Of a stretch of 64,000 nt of DNA, positions 22,763 to 33,682 are shown piece by piece. Position numbers and translations under genes: made by a program. Numbering within the stretch: the first letter of the stretch is position 1; every line of letters starts with the position of its first letter. The stretch is taken from contig JACDTU010000002.1 of assembly GCA_022376465.1 (NCBI GenBank), positions 496,001 through 560,000 of the forward strand, in the 5' to 3' direction. A model generated the notes under the pieces. It saw only the letters and a program-made list of their open reading frames with translations. It made no database searches and had not been told where the DNA came from. This stretch comes from Cubamyces lactineus. Lineage: Eukaryota; Basidiomycota; Agaricomycetes; Polyporales; Polyporaceae.

Positions 22763-23471
22763 GGTGCAGATAAGCTGAAGGAATAGGATGCCTTGCGTAC
22801 AGAATCACGGTGTCCTTGCGGGGGAAAGCTGATGATGTGCAGAAAGTCGAGTTCTAGACGACGCTATGCACGTAACCGACGACTCTTCGTGTGCGTTCAA
22901 GATGTGCCGCCAAGCTGCGCCACAGGTGAGGGAATCCCAAGTTCAGGCAATGCAAACCTACATGCAAGGCGTACTCAGAGACCGCGACAGTGCAGATGCA
23001 GAGGAGGTGAGTAGCACTAGTGAATTAGCGGATAGCGACGTGCTGGTTGAAGGTCAAAATGCGTAGGCGTCAAGCGAGGCACCGCCACCGCTGCAGAATC
23101 CGCATTCCTGAAATGGTAACAGTCTTGAAGGGAGGCCGGGCCAGCCTATGATCGGCAGCGTGGATAAGACCAACGTAGCCCCGTTTTATACTGGTACAAA
23201 ACAGCTGTTGACTTCGACAGTATCCCTTTGTCATGAAAGGGCCTGTATCACTGAGAAAACGACCCGCTATTATATAGATCTGAAACCCCTTGACGTGCCA
23301 CAAGTTCGGGGCTGCTTTTATACGCAGCTTTGAGGTGAGTGCCGCCAGGGATCCTTGGTCTAATAATATCACAGACTGGCCGGAAGTAGATAATCTCCGC
23401 GCCGCCTTCAGACACTTGAGGCTTGCTACAGGGGCGCTCTTCCGATTGTCAGGTTTGTACGATGGTTTGAC
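22763..23471. other. Intergenic region IML1 - kinase-like cluster
   Basis: About 700 bp upstream of IML1 and downstream of the first kinase-like gene. Only short, unlinked reading frames occur and none resembles a known protein. It should hold the IML1 promoter. Confidence 0.4.
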
Positions 23472-24877
23472 TCAGAGGTCAGATACTCCCCGGAGGCGCG
23501 AGCTCCAAGCGTTGGCCCTCTGCGCTATGCCCCCCGGGAAGCGATCGCATTCCACATGATCGCATACCAGGAGCTCTTCATGGACTTCTGGGGGAATGAG
23601 CAGGTGTATCGGAGCCGTCGAATGAAAAGCCACTGCGAGACGATCACGAGCCTCTGAGGAACTGGGGCGTGTGGCAGCGTTGTCGCCCCGCATCGCTTCC
23701 AGAACCTCGTCGATAGCCGGAACAGTGCTCTAAATGTCTCCTCAGTATTCTTCTGTCTCGAACAAAGAATCAATCTTACCCTGAAATCCCAGAAGCTAGC
23801 GGAGAATTGCCAGACATCCGTCTTGAAGGCATCATAGGGCTCTCCTGACTGCACTTCTGGGGCCGTGGGGCGCGAGTATATATGCGATAGAGGGTCCATA
23901 TCGTTGGAGAAAATGCACGTTGGCAACTCCCATGCTCGCTCGAAGTCGTTCAGATATACGCGAGGGCGAACAATGGGCACCTGCATAGTATCCAGGGATT
24001 CTGGATGCCACTGGACTAGAAAGTTCGCCTTGTCTGCATCCTAAGTCGCGCTGAGTTCAGTGAACCCAGATGGTCAGAATCACAGGCTTACACGATGAGC
24101 GATGTTCCTGCTATGAACGAAAGCAAGTCCCTGGAAAAAATATCATCAGCTAACGACTAGCAATGTTAGTACATCGTACCGAAGAAAATGCACCTGTAGC
24201 GCTTGCAGTATCATGTCTATGATGTCTCCAACTGAGTTCTTAATCCACGGAGCGTAACAGTTCTCAAGCGTCTCTCCGATGAATGGGAAGACGCCGAATA
24301 CCATGTCTTCGAAATGGACCTCGCGCCACAAGGGAATGGTGTGATTGTCAACAAGCAAGCTATCAGCGCCGCACGCAAGCTTCCGCAGAGCATTGAGATG
24401 GTTCTGACCGCCGTCGCCTATAGCAATGATGCGGGCAACAGCGCTGTGACCATCGGCCATGGTGGCGCCATGACAAGAACCATTCTAGTGCGATAGCCCT
24501 AGGGATGAGTCGTAAGTTGGGATACAACAGTGATTACTTCCCACCAAGTTGTTGAACCTCTTCGTAATAGAGCCCCAGCTCTCAACACGCTGCTTTCTAA
24601 TATATGCGAAACCGCTAGAGAGGACCATGTCTCCTTCTCGGGCCCTCTGGTAGCAGGGATCGGTCCACTGCCAGAGATATATGTTGACGTCTTCGAAGAT
24701 CTTCCGGGCATTTTCCCAAAGTGTCACATCGTCTATAAGGTCAGGTCCAGGAATCCTCCAGGACAGCAAATCGGACGGTAGCTAGTGAGCCGTACCAGCG
24801 ACGCGATCAGCACTTCGTCTCGCGTCCACGAACAGCTAAAGGACGCTGACCCTAGCACGGATGTCCCTCGGGTTCAT
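23472..24877 (-). CDS. Kinase-like protein 1 (atypical, agaricomycete family)
   Basis: First of five tandem paralogs with a protein-kinase-like fold. Exons 24877-24851, 24781-24545, 24484-24194, 24130-24092, 24040-23780 and 23729-23472 give 370 residues with every intron in phase 0. The beta-3 motif reads AVARIIAIG, with Arg where active kinases have Lys. The catalytic loop is HRDADKANFLVQW, with an intron between R and D. The metal-binding motif is LNDFERA (DFE instead of DFG). TAPEV and KTDVWQF correspond to the APE and alpha-F motifs. The C-terminal helices end SEARDRLAVA. No glycine-rich loop is evident. It may be a pseudokinase or have unusual catalysis. Exon 1 (MNPRDIRAR) is joined by a weak GTCAGC donor, and this start is the least certain part. 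Confidence 0.8.
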
Positions 24878-25758
24878 TATGGAGTTGTCGATTATGGAGT
24901 TGTGGATCGCAACGGCCGTATGGATTGAGGATGGGGCGTGTTGGAAACAACAGTGCTATAGTGTGCGCATTACCCACGGGCCTAAGTCGCAACAAACGCC
25001 ATGCTCCGGCGCTGCGGCGGTGGTTCACGGAGTCTCCGAGCGGCATGTGCCTGCCATATAGGTGGGCGCCTTTACCAGGCCGGCCTGGCGCCAAACGTAA
25101 GGGGCCGGTTCGAGTCCGAGTTGTACATCCATGATGATCAGCAATCCGATCATGTACCCAACGCCCATAGTCTACTGCTTACGCTGCAGAGATAACACGT
25201 TTGGTAGGCTGCAGCTGGATCGGAGACGCGTGGTCTGAGCATGAATGTGCGTGGTGAAGCGGCAAGGCACCGTAGATGCATCAACCTGGCTCTGGGTCCC
25301 AGACGGTACGTCACGATGACTGGGATCATTCACTGTCTTTGAAATAATTATATAGAACATAGTGTTGAATCTGGTGGCCGCCGATGGATCCTGGAAGGGC
25401 TGACCAGACACAGACTGGGGCTTGCGCCTTCATGATTATTCCGGGTAGAGACTCGATGACGCCAGCCACGTACAGCACTCTCACGGGCCCACAACCGCAA
25501 TATGTGCACCGTCGGGCCGTAAAGCCTTCTCGGTTGACCGACTCCCTGGTGGTGTCCGCGATATGACTATTCCCGGCTTACTACAGCAGGAATATCACAA
25601 TCGGTGTACAGGGACAGTCCGGCCGTCCTGTACTAGGACGAAGTGACAAGGGCTAGGACTCTGAAGTGGAAGAGCATAGAAATTAGCCAAACCATTGTAC
25701 AGAAGGCGCACCCTTGGTCTCCGCTTGAAGCTGTACTTTATTGTCCGACCATCCCAAT

Positions 25759-27167
25759 TTATTCGAAACAACTCGACTCAGCTGCAAGCGAAAGCTCAGC
25801 GTTCGGCACCCCATAGGGTTTCAAGCCGTGAACCTTGTGCCAGTTCTCAACGTAGGGATCTACGAGTAGTCGGGGGGCAATCAGAAGATCAACTGGCGCT
25901 ATAGAATGAAGTGCAGATGCGAGACGATCACGCGCCTCCATGGAGCTGGGGCGTGCGGAAGGACTTTCATCTCGCATAGCAGCCAAAACTTCGTCAATCA
26001 CCGGTACCGTGCTCTGTAAAGTGCATCCAGCGTGATGTCGCTACATATGTAGAAGCACATACCCTGAAATTCCAGAAGCTATCTGCAAACTGCCAGACAT
26101 CCGCCCTGAATGCGTCGTACGGCTGTCCAGAGCGAGCCTCGGGTGCAACGATGCGTAGATACTCGTCATTCAAGGGATCCGTTTCTGCAGAGAGAACGCC
26201 CGTGGGCAATTCCATAGCGCGCTCAAAATCGTTGAGGTATACTCGTGGTCGGACGGTAGGCACGCGCATATCAGCAAGAGATTCCGGCTGCCACTGTACG
26301 AGGAAGTTCATCCTATCTGCATCCTAGTCCGTTGTCAGACGTCTCATAGCATCATAGATCAACACCCTACTCACGCGGTGCGCTATCTTCAGATTGTGAA
26401 CGAACGAGAGGCCCTGAGGGAATACTCGTCAATGAAGGTTGTATACACGCTACAGTGGCGATAGACGCACCTCAATCGACTGCAAGATCATATCTACGAT
26501 GTCTCCAACCGAATTTCTAATCCATGGCGCATAGCACTCAAAAAGACAGCCTCCGACGAACGGAAAGATGCCGAACACAATATCTTCAAAATGGACCTCA
26601 CGCCAAAGCGGAACAGCATGGTTATCGACGAGTAAGCTGTCATTGCCACGTGCAATCTTGCGCAATACTTGGAGATGGTTCTTGCCTTCGTCGCCTATTG
26701 ATATGATACGGACGATAGCGCTGTGACCGTCGGCTGTAGTAGCGCCATGGCAAAGACCGTTCTGGTCCAATGGTGTTCAATCAGCTTGGTTGGGACGTAA
26801 AGATGTATATACACCAAACCTGGCTGTTGAACTTTTTGGTCATTCGGCTCCATTCTTCGACGCGTTCTGCCCGTATATAAGCGAACCCGCTGGAGAGGAC
26901 CATTTCTTCCTCGCGGGCCTTTTGGTAGGTAGGGCCGCTCCACCGCCATAAGTCGATGTTGACGTCTTCAAAAATTCTCCTTGTGTTTTCCCAGAGTGAT
27001 ACTTCGTCTAATAAATCAGACTTGGGTGCTCTCCAAGAGAGCAAATCGGATGGCAACTATCCGAGTCACAACGAATGCAAGAGCACAGTTAGTAGCTGGC
27101 CTGACGTTAACGTATGCTGACATAACCTTACTCTCGCGCGGATCGCATACTTTTCATTGGCATGCAT
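25759..27167 (-). CDS. Kinase-like protein 2 (atypical)
   Basis: Paralog of the neighbouring gene, same strand. Exons 27167-27132, 27056-26820, 26761-26471, 26413-26375, 26323-26063 and 26013-25759 give 372 residues. Exon lengths 2-5 (237, 291, 39, 261) equal those of paralogs 1 and 3, and all introns are phase 0. Key motifs: IVRIISIG (Arg at the beta-3 position), HRDADRMNFLVQW, LNDFERA, VAPEARSG and RADVWQF. The APE motif is kept as APEA. The N-terminal exon encodes only 12 residues (MHANEKYAIRAR), and exon 2 begins LPSDLLSWR as in the other copies. Function is unknown. The degenerate Lys and DFG positions argue against ordinary kinase activity, while conservation of HRD and the Asn argues for retained fold or nucleotide binding. 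Confidence 0.85.
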
Positions 27168-27641
27168 GCGGTCGTTTATGCAAGAAGAAAGGGAATGAAG
27201 TCGTAAGCGAAAGACAAGAGCGGTCTACTGTTGGGGACAATCACGCTGTTCGGAGAGCTTTTGCTGATGTAAGCAGCATCAAGGAGTGCACCGCCACGGT
27301 GCACGTCCCAACTTAGTCAACACTTACTACTCGTAGTACTACTCTGAGTTTATCGGGGTCACAGTCCGCCACACATACTGCCTGACACTGGTCAAGCATC
27401 CAGCCAATATCGCACAGGTTTGCGCTATTGGAATATGTATTCGGTTGATTCGGGACAATAGTACATCAGATCGGTACTCGGGAACTCATAGATCAGTCGG
27501 CCTAGTGAACTTGTTGTTCGTAGCTAGCTTGAGACGTTCGACCACGAAGGGAGCGTTAGTGTCAACGTGCGCTTCTCTAGGTCGGACGCCTGGTAATAGT
27601 CTCACTAAATGAGAGAAATCAATGTCGAAATAGACGTCTAC

Positions 27642-27870
27642 TCAGGACAGTACCGCTGACCTGTCTCCAACCTTCGTCACTTCGTCCTCGTCAAACGTTT
27701 GTTCTCCGTTCGTGAATTGCAACACATAGCGTAGCTAATAGAATTGTAAAATCAGAAATGTAGTTTAAAACATAATTTTATAGTGCACGCACTCCATTGT
27801 GACTCTCAACTTGCTTCACGTACTGCCCTACAAAGAACAGGCCACTCGGACCTTTGACCTGGTATCGGCC
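27642..27870 (-). CDS. Small protein gene, C-terminal exons (family with 36,265-36,580)
   Basis: Two exons are well supported. 27870-27793 encodes RYQVKGPSGLFFVGQYVKQV and a short tail. 27734-27642 encodes LRYVLQFTNGEQTFDEDEV and ends in a TGA. Both borders are phase 0 (GTGCGT donor, TTAG acceptor). The same two-exon layout and spaced residues (RY..., F/Y-V/I-G-x-Y, VE...G | L...L.F..G) recur in the gene at 36,265-36,580. An upstream exon ending near 27,925 (reading TGEVRRYTAQANLNSTG) looks related to the first exon of that gene but joins out of frame. Either I have mis-set the splice site or this copy is broken. No family was recognised; the segments look like beta-strands. Confidence 0.45.
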
Positions 27871-28889
27871 CTGTGCGAGAACAATAAAGCATCAGCTTCA
27901 ATCTAATTGATAGTAGAAATCTACTTGCAGCACGCGTCGAGCTAAAGTTCAAGCTGTTCCCAGTGCTGTTGAGGTTAGCTTGAGCGGTGTAACGCCGAAC
28001 TTCACCAGTGACAGTGTTGTTTGAGGCCTGATCCACGGCGCATCATCCGTGACTACCAGTCAGACGAGGTGAGAAGGAGTTCGAGAAGAAACATGACCCA
28101 CCATCTTCTGGAGTGTGTGCAGGAGTAATCGAGAGAGATTGGATGTGGGCGGGATGCTCTGAGAATCGTTGTGGGGCGAGGATGTATCTATGCTCTGTCG
28201 GAGACCCTCCTTTTATCCTCAACGGTGCACGATTGTCTGATCTAATCCGTCGATTCAGAGTAAGGAGGGTCGATCCCAAGGCAGTGGCTACCGCACGGTG
28301 CTTGCTTGAGAGCGCCGTGTTATGAGTTTTCCGAAAAGACTCGGGGCTACGCTTTCCATGAGTTTCGAAAGGGAACAGAAGCCATGACACACCGCTGATC
28401 AGGACACCTTGGAGATTATGCTTGGAGAGATCGTCATTCGAGTATATCAGGATCAGGGACCACAGTGTGGCTATGGGCGGAGTAGAAATCCTAGTAGTAC
28501 CATAGCTACTACCAGTGTAGTAGGGCAGAGGACCCACAATCACCCGTGGCGGTGGACCCTATGTGGCGTGTCAGTCGCTGACTCGGATCCGGAAGGCCTA
28601 AGGCCCGGGATAGATCACCTCGAGGCGTTTAGGAGACACAACAAAGACATGAGGCTCTCGCTTCTAAATCGGACGAGCCAGAACTTATCAGAAAGAGGAA
28701 CAAGGGTATTTGGACAAGGACGCTTGTGGCTCCTAGCTCCCATAGTGGTCGAGATGGGTGGCGCTTGAGTTGTTTCGTCACAGCGCGCGTACGGTACAAT
28801 ATCAGCCGTTGAACCTTCCAACCAAGGACATTTGTGAAGCGAGATGAGGTACAATTGAATGTACGTTGACAAGTAGCTACGAAAGCAAG

Positions 28890-30247
28890 CTAAGATTGCT
28901 CCGGTACTTCTCCTTTCAGATTGCCACTTTCCTGATCTTCGTGATCGCATTCTACAAGTACTTCCGGTGGAATCAGGAGATCAATTGGTGCCCTGGCATG
29001 AACCGCCATTGCAAGGCGATTACGAGCCTCAGAGGAGCTGGGGCGCGTAGCGGGGTTGCCATCCCGCATGGCATTGAATATCTCATCAATTGCGGGTATC
29101 GTGCTCTAGTGAAAGTTTCAGTAAATCTCTACTGCAATTCGAGGATGCTTACCCTGAAATCCCTGAGGCTATCGGCGAATTGCCAGACATCCACCTTAAA
29201 GACATCATATGGCTCCCCGGATTGAAGCTCGGGCGCCGTGGGGCGTAGATACTCATCCTTCAAAGGATCTGTTTCAGCAGAAAGAGTACCCGTTGGTACT
29301 TCTAACGCCCGCTCAAAGTCGGTGAGGTATACCCGGGGTCGGGTTAAAGGCACTTGCATGGAGGCAAGAGATTCCGGATGCCATTGTACAAGGAAGTTCG
29401 CCTTGTCGGCATCCTGTATCTTTCATTAGAGATACCCATGTGCAACGTGACGCGTCTTCCTACACGATGTGCGATCCGCAAGTTATGAACGAAAGAGAGG
29501 CCCTAGGCAAGGTTGCAGTCAATTTGCAATGTACATATACCGCATCGGGGGCCAACGCACCTCGAGAGCCTGGAGGATCATGTCTAAGATGTCTCCAACC
29601 GAATTCTTGAGCCATGGAGCGTAGGAGACACGGAGTCGTTCTCCTATCAATGGAAAGACACCAAATACCAAGTCTTCAAACTGGACCTCGCGCCACAAGG
29701 GGATAGTATGGTTGTCGACGAGTATGCTATCGTTTCCGCGAGCAATCTTGCGCAAGATATTGAGGTGGTTCCGGCCTTCGTTACCTATCGATATGATACG
29801 AACGACGACACTATGGCCATCCGCAGTAGTAGCGCCACGGCAGAAGCCGTTCTAGTTCGAGGGCATTAACGTACTGATCATGTTATAGGCAAGAGTGCAA
29901 ACCTGGCTGTTGAAAACCTTTGTGATGAGACCCCACTCCTCGGCACGCTGCGATCGTATGTATGCGAAACCGCTGGAAAGAATCATCTCCCCTTTGCGCG
30001 CTCTCTGGAAGCATGGATCAGTCCTTCGCCACAGGTCGATGTTCGCATCCTGAAAGATTGTTCGAGTTCTTTCCCAAATGGCATCCTCGTCTTTTATCGA
30101 ATTTCCTGGTACACGCCACGTCAGTAGGTTTGACGGCAACTAGTACACCATATGAAGCAACGTGACCGTTAGTACCAGCGGTGTCTCCGCATTACAACTT
30201 CAAGACTCTACCTGCGCACGGATGTCGGAGTGGTTTTCGGCGCTCAT
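28890..30247 (-). CDS. Kinase-like protein 3 (atypical)
   Basis: Third paralog. Exons 30247-30212, 30139-29903, 29851-29561, 29502-29464, 29413-29153 and 29105-28890 give 359 residues, all phase 0. The first exon encodes MSAENHSDIRAQ and is spliced with a GTAGAG donor; exon 2 starts LPSNLLTWRVP. Motifs: VVVRIISIG (Arg for Lys), HRDADKANFLVQW, LTDFERA, TAPELQSG and KVDVWQF. The N-lobe carries SSGFAYIRSQR and the hinge region reads FEDLVFGVFPLIG. The C-terminal end is shorter than in copies 1 and 2. It is closest to these two by eye, so the trio probably arose by tandem duplication after splitting from copies 4 and 5. Confidence 0.85.
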
Positions 30248-31916
30248 GAGGGTGTTGTATCGTAAGGCGTATCAGTCGTCGAAGTGGATGGAGGTGCAAG
30301 TCGTGAGCGAAGATCTAGAGAGACGGTTCACTGTCCCGGCCCAGCGGCCCATCTGCATCAATCCCTGGGTGGGCGCTAACCGCCACAAGGCTTCCGCCAC
30401 CGCGAATGGGCCGGGCTATGTGCGCAGACCGAGTCTTTCTCTCATCCCTTCTGGTCACTGAGTACCCTAGATTGCCTATTTTCACTCGACTGATGCGCTG
30501 GCAAGAAGCCATGGCCCGCGTTGCAGCAACCATGAGCAACGTGGGTACAGGCGGCGCTCGAGAGCGTCTCCAATAGAGGTATAGTCCGTCTCTTATCTGG
30601 ATCCATCCTTGTTTTGACTCTCGCACAAATTCGCTGAATGGTATCGAGTTGGATCAGACGCTCCGGATACGACACGGGCGGGCCACTTGCTTGATGCACC
30701 CGGCGCGCAAGCCGCGGACAACGCTCCCATGGATCCACAGATGCGACGTGGGTCAGCACGCCACGTCCGGTCCACTGTGCGAACGCATACATTCTGAGTG
30801 AGTACGACAAGTACGACAGGCGATAACGCAGTACTGACAGGACCCCGGCTGACTGCAAACAGCGCTGAGAATCTCAACCTGACCCTAGTCGGCGACCGTA
30901 CTACTACCACTTATAGAGTAAGTTCTGATTGTGTTAGACCGTTACCATCCGCAAAATGTAGGGGATTATGCGGCCCACGAGCATCGCCCCTTGCCGTGTC
31001 CTCGTGTCGGCCTCGTGGACAAAACATAACCAGAGACACTCCAGAGGCCCGCGGCCCGCCCGAACACAACCTGAATGCTTCTCATCTTGTTGTTCTCGTC
31101 ACCGGTGCTGATTCGACTGCATGTATAGGTGGGCATTACGCGAGATTCCTGATGCGATCCCAGGCTCTCTTGTAGTTGCCACCAGTGGTCATCAGGGCAA
31201 GTCATCTTGGCTGGCCAGCGCATCCAACACGATGCGTACGAGTGGCCCCGGTGGCGCATAACCCTGTACGTCTACACGTCATCCGTGTGATCGTGACATT
31301 CTCGCCCTAATGACTAATTTGTAGGACGTCCCACATCGCGGGTCAACTGTATGCGGTATACGAATACCACGAGCGGCAACATAGAAGTGCGCAGGATGCC
31401 GGCGCCGCTGATCCAGATAGGCATGGCCCCATGTGCGAACGAATGCATCAGGCTGTGGCACCCGTCAGGTCAGTTGCTTCTCGGACTCCAAACCATACCG
31501 ATCACAGCCTATATGAAGTCTGCGCAGCCTCGAAGATCACTTCGCAATACAGCGGAACCGTCAGAGGCGCGACCTCAGAGTCCAGGGGCAGCTGACGTCT
31601 AACATACATATACCGACGATGGCAATCGCCGAACCGCCGGCGCCCATGCCGTAGTTTGTGTGTCCCTGAGAATTCTTGGGATCGCCACGACTCCAGCGAG
31701 TACGGATCATTGCTGTACTCGGGACCCAGGTAGCTCGCTGTGAAGGATACCGGCATCTACCGATTGTATTCGACTCGAGGTTCACATTCGAATCGCACTC
31801 CCAGCCTCCTGGGGAGTCGGGACTCAGAGAGGTCGGCCAAACGTGCGACCCTCTCCTTCATCCACCTTCTCGTACCCTGACTCAACCGACTCTAGCTAAC
31901 ACGTCTTCCTGGCTAA
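30248..31916. other. Unresolved 1.7 kb between kinase-like genes 3 and 4
   Basis: Spacer between two divergently placed paralogs. Several medium frames exist on both strands, but none could be joined into a model. One plus-strand stretch (about 30,800-30,918) reads LTANSAENLNLTLVGDRTTT and stops at a GTAAGT donor. It vaguely resembles the start of basidiomycete DUF6593 proteins, but no matching continuation was found. A minus-strand stretch near 30,600-30,780 (DPWERCPRLARRVH) also looks protein-like. These may be relics of genes broken by rearrangement of the cluster. Confidence 0.35.
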
Positions 31917-33398
31917 ATGCCGCTCAAGTCTATCCCAGGAGGCATTACTGCCACCGTGATGTTTGCATGCGCTCTAGGAATATATTGCTATTCCGTTTAC
32001 ACTGAAAAGAAACGCCTCCGGGGACGAAACGAGAACCGGCAGCATCGTGCCATACGCAAACAAGTGCTGCTCTCATATTGTGTGTTTCACACAAGATGCT
32101 GATGGCTGTTTTAGCTGCCGATGAGTCTTCTGGAGTGGCGGCTGCCTCCGGTCGCTGACGGCTCAGAAGGCCGTGTAGCTACGGAGGCAGCCGTGTGGCA
32201 ACCTCTGTTCGACTTCTTTCAAGGGCACGGATTGACCCTGTGGAAACATGCGTTTATGTTCATGCTGATCCCGGATGCTGAGGAGCCCGCCGAATGCTCT
32301 AGCGGTTTCGCGTACGCCACGCCCGAGCGGGGAATGGGCCCAGGGATCGGTTCCGTTTCCCGTATATTCGAATATCAGGCACTCGTAAGTCCTCTTCTAG
32401 ATCAATTATGCACGTCCCTCACCGCAGCCGCATTCAGAATCCATTGTGCCGGCCCGCCCGCACACGCGCAGGCTTTGACGTGGTCATACGTGTCCTCGCC
32501 ATGGGCCAAAGCGGTCGTGATCACGTTGAGATACTCAAAGCATTAACCAGGGGCGACTTCGCGTTCTTCAGCGCCAACCATGCCATTCCGTTGTACGAGT
32601 TCGTTACTTTTGAGGATATCACTTTCGGTATCTTCCCCATGGTAGGATCTCGCGTGGAGGAAGCGTGCGGGTATTGGGCCAAAAACTCGGTTGGCGATGT
32701 CGTCGATATGCTTCTGCAATGCCTGGAGGTACGTGGGGACCAATGACCATACGGTGCACACATACACTGAACGCCACTTCTCATAGGCCCTTCTCTTCAT
32801 TCACAGCGCTAAGATCGCCCACCGCGTGAGTGTGCATGTTCTTACTCCGGGGTTTGAAGCTGAATGCTTGACGTCCCCAGGATGCGTTCAAGGACAACTT
32901 CTTAGTCCAATGGCACCCGGAGTCTCTGCTCACGGGATACCCGTCGAGCTCCCGCCCTCGCGTCTACCTCACCGACTTCGAGACAGCGATCATGTTCCCC
33001 AACGGGACGCCTATGAGCGAGTGCCTCGCCAGCGGCATCCCTATGGGAAGCTCGTTTCCCGACGACGCCTCGCGGTACAAACGGCCGGTCACACCGGACA
33101 TGGGTGCCGGTAAACAATACGACCCGTTCAAGCTGGACGTTTGGCAGCTTGCGATGAGCTTCAAGAATTTCCGGGTGCGTCGAGAGCTTGGTACACCATT
33201 GAACCCGAGCTAAAGGGGAGAAAACCGCAGAGCACGATTCCGGAGATAGATGATTTATTGAAAGGGCTGAGAGAGCTCGACGCATCGTTGCGCATGACTA
33301 GCGCGGACGCGTATTATCGCCTCTCGGACATAGTATCGGCCCTACCGCCCAATTCCCTCTTGATACCGCCTCAGGTGCTCGCCGATACCTGGATGTGA
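31917..33398 (+). CDS. Kinase-like protein 4 with N-terminal membrane anchor
   Basis: The only paralog on the plus strand. Exons 31917-32063, 32115-32384, 32438-32728, 32787-32825, 32881-33174 and 33231-33398 give 402 residues, all phase 0; exons 3 and 4 are 291 and 39 nt as in every copy. Its first exon encodes 49 residues with a hydrophobic run (ATVMFACALGIYCYSVY) followed by a basic stretch. That suggests a signal anchor and a location at a membrane, unlike copies 1-3. Motifs: VVIRVLAMG (Arg), HRDAFKDNFLVQW, LTDFETA and KLDVWQL. The APE motif has become TPDM, so the usual Glu is changed to Asp. With copy 5 it forms a second subgroup (AF rather than AD after HRD, longer exon 5). Its donor after exon 1 (GTGCTG) is weak. 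Confidence 0.82.
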
Positions 33399-33682
33399 TC
33401 TTCTTCCGGCCGCAGGTCTGGGGCCGTCATAGGAACGTCAAGGAAATGTGATACAGCAGCAGCCTGGTGCTGCATGCGTGTATATGCACCAGCACGTCGG
33501 CAGGGTCAAAGTGTTCGGGCGGGCAACTACGGTCTGTATTACCCAAATGCAACGAAAGCTACAATACAAGATGCTACATCAGAAAGCATGAGTGTACTCG
33601 GAAAGCATGAATGTTCGTGTCAATAGTCCATGTCCGTGATTAAGGCCCCGCTCCAGGCTGATGAAGCACATCGCAGTCTTGC

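Noticed and set aside
25060..25130. tRNA-like B box (GGTTCGAGTCC) near 25,107
   Set aside because: No A box, acceptor stem or anticodon arm could be folded around it.
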